NCBI GenBank assembly: GCA_005883445.1
Contig: VAZL01000564.1
Span: 2,387-8,951 of the forward strand
Reading direction: 5' to 3'
From: Alphaproteobacteria bacterium
Lineage (GTDB): Bacteria; Pseudomonadota; Alphaproteobacteria; Rhizobiales; Xanthobacteraceae
Length of the DNA: 6,565 bases
The stretch's first letter is position 1, and the number at the start of each line of letters is the position of its first letter. Positions 1 through 4,348 of the stretch are shown piece after piece. A program made the translations under genes and the position numbers. The notes below the pieces were generated by a model. That model saw only the letters and a program-made list of their open reading frames with translations, searched no databases and was not told where the DNA came from.

Positions 1-430
1 CGACGGCCAGCATCTCGAGGATCTGGAGGAAGCCGATGTCGTGCTTGTCGGCGTGTCGCGCACGTCGAAGACGCCCACCTCGATCTATCTGGCCAACCGC
101 GGCGTGAAGACCGGCAATGTCCCGGTCGTGCCCGGGGTCGAGGTCTCCAGGCATGTGGAGGAACTGTCGCGACCGCTTGTGGTGGGACTCTATGCGAGTC
201 CCGAGCGGATCGTACAGATCCGACAGAATCGCCTGCTCGGGCTCAGGGCACATCACGACGGCGATCAATATATCGACCGCAAGGCGGTCGCCGAGGAGGT
301 CGCGTTCTCGCGTAAGCTGTGCGCGCGGCACAATTGGCCGAGCATCGACGTCACGCGGCGCTCGATCGAGGAGACCGCTGCGGCGGTTATGAGCTTTCTC
401 GCCGAGCGTCGTCGCCAGCCGGTCGCTTGA
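1..430 (+). CDS. ppsR: PEP synthase/PPDK regulatory protein (PPSR, DUF299), 3' part
   Basis: This is the C-terminal part of a bifunctional serine/threonine kinase and Pi-dependent pyrophosphorylase. The family switches PEP synthetase or pyruvate phosphate dikinase off by ADP-dependent phosphorylation and on again by phosphorolysis, so it controls pyruvate/PEP flux in the cytoplasm. The reading frame is open from base 2, so the gene starts upstream of the window and about 142 residues are present. Seen directly: the P-loop-like GVSRTSKTP preceded by ADVVLV, the SPERIVQIRQNRL block, and the C-terminal HNWPSIDVTRRSIEETAAA signature, all expected for DUF299 in the usual order. I see no internal gap relative to family members I remember. 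The stop lies three bases before the maf start, which suggests co-transcription. Which dikinase it controls cannot be told from this window; PPDK is the usual partner in Rhizobiales. Confidence 0.93.
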   Translation, partial: DGQHLEDLEEADVVLVGVSRTSKTPTSIYLANRGVKTGNVPVVPGVEVSRHVEELSRPLVVGLYASPERIVQIRQNRLLGLRAHHDGDQYIDRKAVAEEVAFSRKLCARHNWPSIDVTRRSIEETAAAVMSFLAERRRQPVA

Positions 431-433
431 GCG

Positions 434-1042
434 ATGCCGCTTTGGCTTGCCGGCGAACCGCTCGTGCTCGCGTCCAAGAGCGCGATCCGCCATGCCCTCC
501 TGCGCGATGCCGGAGTTCCGGTCGAGGTCCAGCCGGCCGATATCGACGAGCGGACGATCGAGCAGCAGAGCCCGGCGCGCGATGCAGGCGAACTCGCCGC
601 ACTGCTGGCGCGGGAGAAGGCGCGAACGATTGCCGCTCGCCTTCCTGGCCGGCTGGTATTGGGCGCCGACCAAACCTTGGCGCTCGGCGAGCGGCGGTTT
701 TCCAAACCCGGCGACCGCGCAGGCGCGCGCGCGCAACTCGAGGCGTTGCGCGGCCGAACCCATGAGCTTCATACCGCGGTTGCGCTAATACGAGAGAGCA
801 CGATCGTGTTCGAGCACCGCGAGGTGGCGCGGCTCACCATGCGCGCTTTTTCCGACAGCTTTCTCGAATCCTATCTCGATGCCGTGGGGGCTGGGGTCAC
901 GGCGAGCGTTGGCGGCTACCAACTGGAGCGGATCGGCATCCAGCTGTTCGAGCGCATCGAAGGCGAGCATTTTGTAATTCTCGGGCTGCCGCTGGTGGCG
1001 CTGCTGCAATATCTACGGCAGGCGGGATGGCTGGCGGCGTGA
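434..1042 (+). CDS. maf: Maf-family nucleotide pyrophosphatase, YceF-like
   Basis: Maf proteins are cytoplasmic nucleoside-triphosphate pyrophosphatases that remove modified or canonical nucleotides and are linked to cell-division arrest. The 202 residues are a normal length. Visible motifs: the N-terminal phosphate-binding loop LASKSAIR (residues 12-19), ADIDE, LLAREKAR, the catalytic-Asp block GADQ (D79), FSKP, and a C-terminal GYQLERIGIQLFERIEG followed by ILGLPL. GADQ plus the LFERIEG tail resembles E. coli YceF (m7GTP-specific) more than YhdE (GADT; dTTP/UTP), so a YceF-type substrate is inferred. The usual SPRR of the first loop reads SAIR here, so the proline and one arginine are replaced. 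The start sits three bases after the PPSR stop with only a weak Shine-Dalgarno, which suits translational coupling. Many Rhizobiales have aroE directly downstream; here coaE follows instead. Confidence 0.93.
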   Translation: MPLWLAGEPLVLASKSAIRHALLRDAGVPVEVQPADIDERTIEQQSPARDAGELAALLAREKARTIAARLPGRLVLGADQTLALGERRFSKPGDRAGARAQLEALRGRTHELHTAVALIRESTIVFEHREVARLTMRAFSDSFLESYLDAVGAGVTASVGGYQLERIGIQLFERIEGEHFVILGLPLVALLQYLRQAGWLAA

Positions 1043-1074
1043 ATTGCCGCGCACTCTGGGTTATTCGAGACGGC

Positions 1075-1674
1075 ATGTTCATTCTCGGTCTGACAGGCTC
1101 GCTAGGTATGGGAAAGTCGGTGACGGCGCGCTTTTTCGCCGAGCAAGGCGTGCCGGTGCACGACGCCGATGCCGTCGTGCATCGGCTCTATGAAGGGCAA
1201 GCCGCGGCGGCGATCGAGGCGGTATTTCCCGGCACCACCGCGGGCGGCAAGGTCGATCGCGAGAAGCTGGCCGCGCGCGTTCTAGGTGACGGCGCGGCGC
1301 TGAAACGACTCGAGGCGATCGTTCATCCCCTCGTGCAGGAGGCCGAGCTGCGTCTTCTCGCCGAGGCCGAGGCGCGGGGCGAAAAGGTGGCGGTACTCGA
1401 CATTCCGCTCTTGTTCGAGACCGGGGGAGAAAAGCGGGTCGACGCGGTGGTGGTGGTCTCAGCGCCGCCCGAAGTCCAACGGTCGCGCGTGCTCGAACGC
1501 CCCGGCATGACCGTGGAAAAGCTCGAAGCGATCCTGGCCAAACAGATGCCGGACGAGGAAAAGCGCCGCCGCGCGGATTTCGTCGTGGATACGTCGCGCG
1601 GCTTCGAGGCGGCGCGCGCCGACGTGCGTGCGATCCTCGACGCCGTTGCTACAATGCCCAGGCGGCGGCGGTGA
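1075..1674 (+). CDS. coaE: Dephospho-CoA kinase
   Basis: CoaE phosphorylates the 3'-hydroxyl of the dephospho-CoA ribose with ATP, the last step of coenzyme A synthesis, in the cytoplasm. The protein has 199 residues, the normal size. Seen: Walker A GSLGMGKS (residues 8-15), the VHDADAVVH segment with D32 matching the catalytic Asp of the family, VDREKLAARVLGD, LEAIVHPLV, DIPLLFE (109-115), and the basic lid and C-terminal EKRRRADFVVDTS. I chose ATG 1075 because MFILGLTGS is the canonical start and GAGA lies four bases upstream. The frame also stays open from ATG 1027 inside maf, which would add 16 residues unlike CoaE. It lies 32 bases after maf and 48 bases before dnaQ. The product is secure; only the start is open to question. 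Confidence 0.95.
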   Translation: MFILGLTGSLGMGKSVTARFFAEQGVPVHDADAVVHRLYEGQAAAAIEAVFPGTTAGGKVDREKLAARVLGDGAALKRLEAIVHPLVQEAELRLLAEAEARGEKVAVLDIPLLFETGGEKRVDAVVVVSAPPEVQRSRVLERPGMTVEKLEAILAKQMPDEEKRRRADFVVDTSRGFEAARADVRAILDAVATMPRRRR

Positions 1675-1722
1675 TTCGTCGCTTCCGCCCATGGCCGCGG
1701 GAGCGGATGCGGGAACATAGAC

Positions 1723-2379
1723 ATGCGCGAAATCGTGCTCGATACCGAAACGACGGGGCTTGATCCCTTCCAGGGGCACCGATTGGTGGAGATCGGCTGC
1801 ATCGAGCTCGTCAATCGCATTCCGAGCGGGCAGAGCTTTCATCGCTACCTCAATCCCGAGCGCGACGTGCCGTCCGAGGCCGCCGCCATTCACGGCTTGT
1901 CGAGCGAGTTCCTCAAGGACAAGCCGTTCTTCACCGAAATCGTCGACGACCTGGTTGCGTTCATTGGCGACGCGCCGCTTGTTGCGCATAACGCGCTGTT
2001 CGATCTCGCCTTCCTCAACGCCGAGCTGGAGCGCGTGGGAAAAACGTTGGTGCCGCGCGATGATGACCTCTGCACGCGCTATGGCATCGACAATTCGCGG
2101 CGCACCAAGCATGGGGCGCTGCTCGACGCCGAACTCTTGGCCGAGGTCTATCTCGAGCTGATCGGGGCCCGCCAAGCCCAGCTCATCCTGGTGGACGTCG
2201 GCACCAGCGCGATCGGCGCGCCTGCGGGCCCAGTGCCCATTCGCGTGCGACCGACCGCGCTCGCGGTCCGCCTGACCGCCGACGAACGCGATGCACATCT
2301 CGCCTTCGTGGCAACGCTCGGCGAAGGCGCGATCTGGTGCGATTATTTGGAGGTGCGCAGACCCGGCGTGAACGCCTGA
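1723..2379 (+). CDS. dnaQ: DNA polymerase III epsilon subunit (3'-5' proofreading exonuclease), shortened
   Basis: DnaQ is the DEDDh exonuclease that proofreads for the replicative polymerase core. All five metal and catalytic positions are present: D7 and E9 (ExoI, VLDTETTGLDP), D94 (ExoII, HNALFDLAFLNAE), H130 and D135 (ExoIII, RTKHGALLDAELLAEVYLEL). The start ATG has GGGA eight bases upstream. QAQLIL at residues 151-156 may be a beta-clamp binding motif (inferred). The protein has 218 residues. The oddity is the ExoII-to-ExoIII distance. D94 to H130 is 36 residues, against 59 between D103 and H162 in E. coli epsilon, while the other intervals match closely. The block normally carrying a VxDTLxLARxxxPxxxNSLDAL-like pattern is missing, and VPRDD runs straight into DLCTRYGIDNS. 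The frame is kept. Whether the product still folds is unknown. It is the last gene before the convergent secB. Confidence 0.9.
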   Translation: MREIVLDTETTGLDPFQGHRLVEIGCIELVNRIPSGQSFHRYLNPERDVPSEAAAIHGLSSEFLKDKPFFTEIVDDLVAFIGDAPLVAHNALFDLAFLNAELERVGKTLVPRDDDLCTRYGIDNSRRTKHGALLDAELLAEVYLELIGARQAQLILVDVGTSAIGAPAGPVPIRVRPTALAVRLTADERDAHLAFVATLGEGAIWCDYLEVRRPGVNA

Positions 2380-2390
2380 AGCGCAAGGCT

Positions 2391-2405
2391 GGCGGGTTTT
2401 CCGCC
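2391..2405. terminator. Weak hairpin after dnaQ, possible terminator
   Basis: GGCGG and CCGCC form a 5-bp stem around a GTTTT loop, 12 bases after the dnaQ stop, between convergent genes. There is no T-tract on either side, so intrinsic termination is doubtful and Rho may act instead. Confidence 0.25.
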
Positions 2406-2433
2406 GCGATCACCTGCGGGTCGAATCGCTCTG

Positions 2434-2453
2434 GCTTGCGCCGTCAAGCAAGC
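2434..2453. terminator. Weak hairpin between the convergent dnaQ and secB genes
   Basis: GCTTGC and GCAAGC form a 6-bp stem with an 8-base loop, about 20 bases beyond the secB stop on the minus strand. It lacks a U-run in either direction. The position suits a shared terminator, but the structure is weak. Nothing else is seen in the roughly 95-base gap between the two stops. Confidence 0.25.
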
Positions 2454-2474
2454 GCGTGGCGAGGGCCGGGATCG

Positions 2475-2873
2475 CTAGCTCGAGGTGGGCGTTGGCTGCG
2501 CCGCCTGCGTCTGGCCCGCGCGCTGCTGATAAAGCGCGACGAAATCGACTGGATCGAGCAGCAGCGGCGGGAAGCCCCCGTTGCGTACGGACGTTGCAAC
2601 GATCTCGCGCGCGAACGGGAACAACAGGCGCGGACACTCGATCATGACGATTGGCTGCAATGTCTCTGCCGGCACGTTCTGGACGCGGAAAACGCCGGCG
2701 AATGTCAGGTCGAAGGCGAACAGGATCGTTCCGGCGCTCTCGGCCTTGCCTTCGAGCTTGAGGGAGATTTCGTAGTCGGTCTGGGCAAGCTGCTGGGCGC
2801 TCACATTGATCTGAATGTTGATCGCCGGCTGCGTCTGATTGGGCGCCAAGGAGCGCGGCGCGTTCGGCGCCAT
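2475..2873 (-). CDS. secB: SecB export chaperone, lacking the N-terminal strand; possible damaged gene
   Basis: SecB is a tetrameric cytoplasmic chaperone that holds preproteins unfolded and hands them to SecA. The 132 residues from ATG 2873 match the family from PNAPRSL onward: INIQINV, DYEISLKLEGKAE, AGVFRVQNVP, VMIECPRLLFPFAREIVATSVRNGGFPPLLLDPVDF, then a short Q/T/P-rich tail. The missing part is the segment before PNAP. In E. coli SecB 25 residues, including the first beta strand (YTKDISFE), come before that motif; here only Met-Ala does. An in-frame stop lies nine codons upstream of ATG 2873, so no longer SecB is encoded. A better start, ATG 2892, has a strong AGAGGG Shine-Dalgarno and encodes MATTGGNG, a plausible SecB N-terminus, but in another frame. 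A deletion with frame change is inferred. The gene follows fxsA on the same strand and converges on dnaQ. Confidence 0.85.
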   Translation of the reverse strand: MAPNAPRSLAPNQTQPAINIQINVSAQQLAQTDYEISLKLEGKAESAGTILFAFDLTFAGVFRVQNVPAETLQPIVMIECPRLLFPFAREIVATSVRNGGFPPLLLDPVDFVALYQQRAGQTQAAQPTPTSS

Positions 2874-2891
2874 TGCCGCCGGTGGTGGCCA

Positions 2892-2907
2892 TCGACTCTA
2901 CCCTCTC
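2892..2907 (-). promoter_or_regulatory. Shine-Dalgarno and probable original secB start codon, now out of frame
   Basis: On the minus strand, GAGAGGG stands eight bases before ATG at 2892-2890. This is the best translation start in the region. It reads MATTGGNGAE and then departs from SecB, whose body lies in another frame that can only begin at ATG 2873. ATG 2873 itself has just a weak GGCGG upstream. Confidence 0.5.
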
Positions 2908-2921
2908 ACTACCCTCTCACT
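2900..2921. repeat. Perfect 11-bp tandem duplication in the secB leader
   Basis: ACCCTCTCACT occurs twice head to tail (2900-2910 and 2911-2921). Read on the minus strand, each copy supplies a GAGAGGG, so the Shine-Dalgarno sequence of the ATG 2892 start is doubled. Confidence 0.9.
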
Positions 2922-2981
2922 GCCCACAATTGCCGCAGTCGGCGGCGTGGCTAACACAGGCGCTCCGGTCGGACAAGGATA

Positions 2982-3455
2982 TCACGCGCCGCGCTTGGAC
3001 TTACGCCGCCGCCGGCGCCCCCGATCGGGGATTTGGTGCCATTCGCCGGGCTCAAGCTCGAGGACGCGATCGTCGCGCGGGGTACGCCGGGAACTGCGCG
3101 CGAACGTCGCGAGTTTTGCCGCGGCCCACCGGCGAACCGTGGGCAGCAACAACGCGGCGCCCAAGAGGTCCGTTATAAAACCTGGAAATATCAGAAGGAT
3201 TCCGCCGAGCATCGTTGCCATGCCGGGCGTTTCCAAATGCAGTGCTCGAATCCCGTCCCGAGCGAAGGCGGTGCGCAAGCGGTCGAGATCGGCGCGTCCG
3301 AACCTTCTGAGCAACAACGCGCCCAGGATGGAGGTGGCGATGAAAAGGCCAGCCGCCCACAACCAGCCGATCAACGCCGCCACCAGGAAGAAGGCGAAGA
3401 GTTCGGCCGCGGGGAGCACGAGCAGCCCGATTAATGTCCATTTAACCAAGGACAT
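2982..3455 (-). CDS. fxsA: FxsA-family inner-membrane protein
   Basis: FxsA is a small inner-membrane protein. In E. coli, extra FxsA relieves exclusion of phage T7 by the F plasmid; its normal cell role is not known. The protein has 157 residues, the E. coli size. It shows two closely spaced hydrophobic helices (about residues 5-27 and 29-50; motif LPAAELFAFFLV), a polar loop with RRFGRADLDRLR, and a third hydrophobic stretch (79-107) with the family motif LLIFPGFITDLLG...LLLP. The soluble tail carries LELEPGEWH and ends in a very basic arginine run. I chose ATG 3455, with AGGA nine bases upstream. ATG 3464 (160 residues) has no usable spacing, and the longer frame to 3503 adds unrelated residues. 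The gene is divergent from the Tim44-like gene and upstream of secB, probably in one transcript. The C-terminus faces the cytoplasm or is RNA- or phospholipid-binding only by guess. Confidence 0.9.
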   Translation of the reverse strand: MSLVKWTLIGLLVLPAAELFAFFLVAALIGWLWAAGLFIATSILGALLLRRFGRADLDRLRTAFARDGIRALHLETPGMATMLGGILLIFPGFITDLLGAALLLPTVRRWAAAKLATFARSSRRTPRDDRVLELEPGEWHQIPDRGRRRRRKSKRGA

Positions 3456-3493
3456 CGGTCCCATTCCTGCATTCGCTTTGGGCATCAGCCTTG

Positions 3494-3522
3494 TTGGCGC
3501 CACGGTTGGGATCGTCTATGGT
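3494..3522 (+). promoter_or_regulatory. Candidate sigma-70-type promoter for the Tim44-like/mltA/smr operon
   Basis: TTGGCG (3494-3499) and TATGGT (3517-3522) are separated by 17 bases, each matching four of six consensus positions. An overlapping TTGTTG (3491) paired with TCTATG at 18 bases is an alternative. It would give a leader of about 150 bases before the GTG at 3680. I see no convincing minus-strand promoter for fxsA in the same interval. Confidence 0.35.
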
Positions 3523-3537
3523 CCCGTGGGTGCGACA

Positions 3538-3557
3538 TGCGCCGAAGGTTCGGCGCA
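3538..3557. promoter_or_regulatory. 9+2+9 perfect inverted repeat in the divergent region, candidate operator
   Basis: TGCGCCGAA and TTCGGCGCA are exact reverse complements separated by GG. The site lies about 15 bases after the candidate -10, in the only sizeable non-coding region, between divergent fxsA and the Tim44-like gene. It could bind a dimeric regulator or form an RNA hairpin. No T-run follows, so it is not a typical terminator. Confidence 0.45.
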
Positions 3558-3609
3558 AGCCTCTGGATCAGTGCGGTCGCGCACCTACATATTGGTACGG
3601 GAACCGATC

Positions 3610-3635
3610 TCTGCTTCCGCAGATTTCCTATCTGC
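3610..3635. promoter_or_regulatory. Mutually exclusive small hairpins in the Tim44-like leader
   Basis: The central GCAGAT (3619-3624) can pair with upstream TCTGC (3610-3614; 4-base loop, 5 bp) or with downstream ATCTGC (3630-3635; 5-base loop, 6 bp). They lie 45-70 bases before the GTG start. This may be a switchable leader structure or a repeated half-site. The stems are short, so chance is possible. Confidence 0.25.
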
Positions 3636-3679
3636 CGGCTTCCCACTGATCCCGCGGTTCCGTCACGGCGGTCGAGAGC

Positions 3680-4333
3680 GTGCCAGACGTGTTCGATATC
3701 TACACCATCATCTTTTTGGCGCTGGCAGTGTTCATCTTCCTGCGCCTGCGAAGCGTGCTGGGTCAGCGCACGGGTCGCGAACGGCCGCCTTACGACCCCT
3801 ATTCCGCGCGCGATGCGGTGCGCGGTGCGACCAATGACAATGTGGTGACGCTGCCCGGCCGGGGCGGTGAGCCCGTGCAAAAGCCGGCCGACACGCCTGA
3901 GCCAGCCGAACGCTGGAAGGGCATCGCCGAGGCGGGCTCGACCGCCGCCGCCGGGCTCGACGCCATCGCCCGCGAGGACAAGACTTTCGACGCCAAGCAT
4001 TTCATTGCCGGCGCGCGGGCCGCCTACGAGATGATCGTGCTGGCTTATGCCGAGGGTGACCGGCGCGCGCTCAAGAATCTGCTGTCGCGCGATGTATATG
4101 AGGTGGCGATCGACAAGTCCGACATTGCCGGCGTCGAACTGCGCGGGCGCACCGCGCAGATCACGGTCCGTTTCGTCTCGCAGCTGATCTCGGTCACCCG
4201 CGACAAGTCCGGCAACGTGATCGAAGGTAACCCCGAAAGAGTCACCGACGTCACCGACGTATGGACGTTCGCGCGCGACCTCTCCTCGCGCGATCCCAAT
4301 TGGAAGCTCGTCGCCACCGAAGCCGGGCAGTAA
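3680..4333 (+). CDS. Tim44-like domain membrane-anchored protein (TimA type), shortened
   Basis: Alphaproteobacterial Tim44-like proteins resemble the C-terminal domain of mitochondrial Tim44 and are membrane-tethered; their function is poorly known and probably concerns membrane protein assembly. The 217 residues hold an N-terminal transmembrane helix (about 7-24, IYTIIFLALAVFIFLRLR), the juxtamembrane VLGQRTGRERPPYDPYS signature, a variable Pro/Ala-rich linker (about 45-95), and the domain (about 103-215): FDAKHFIAGARAAYEMIVLAYAEGD, LKNLLSRDVYE, RGRTAQITVRFVSQLISVTRD, VTDVWTFARD, SRDPNWKLVATEAG. GTG 3680 is chosen because DVFDIYTI follows directly and no ATG fits. After DVYE141 the chain goes straight to VAIDKSDI, whereas relatives as I remember them have about 20 more residues there (GFxxAIxxREx... 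up to xxFVxIDKADI). An in-frame internal deletion is inferred. mltA starts 15 bases after the stop. Confidence 0.88.
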   Translation: MPDVFDIYTIIFLALAVFIFLRLRSVLGQRTGRERPPYDPYSARDAVRGATNDNVVTLPGRGGEPVQKPADTPEPAERWKGIAEAGSTAAAGLDAIAREDKTFDAKHFIAGARAAYEMIVLAYAEGDRRALKNLLSRDVYEVAIDKSDIAGVELRGRTAQITVRFVSQLISVTRDKSGNVIEGNPERVTDVTDVWTFARDLSSRDPNWKLVATEAGQ

Positions 4334-4335
4334 CC

Positions 4336-4343
4336 GGGGCGGA
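4336..4343 (+). promoter_or_regulatory. Ribosome-binding site of mltA
   Basis: GGGGCGGA fills most of the 15-base gap between the Tim44-like stop and the mltA ATG, with a 5-base spacer. It supports the ATG 4349 start and co-transcription with the upstream gene. Confidence 0.6.
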
Positions 4344-4348
4344 ACACG

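Noticed and set aside
2410..2892. 160-codon minus-strand frame starting at ATG 2892 as a gene of its own
   Set aside because: Only its first eight to ten codons look real (the old SecB start). The remainder is the wrong frame of secB and has no recognisable fold.
2839..3837. Long plus-strand open frame of 332 codons across fxsA and the divergent region
   Set aside because: It lies mostly antisense to fxsA and then runs into the Tim44-like gene. Its product is low-complexity Arg/Ala/Ser-rich with no family motif, as expected from an antisense frame in GC-rich DNA.
2055..4100. Shared CGCGCGATG at the DnaQ and Tim44-like deletion junctions as a common excision signal
   Set aside because: Closely similar GCGCGATG strings occur elsewhere in the window away from any deletion (for example near 503, 577 and 3807), and the SecB junction lacks it. 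It reflects common codons in GC-rich DNA.
4240..4262. Tandem 9-base repeat GTCACCGAC in the Tim44-like gene
   Set aside because: It encodes VTDVTDV, which belongs to the conserved Tim44-like motif before WTFARD, so it is coding constraint and not a mobile or regulatory repeat.
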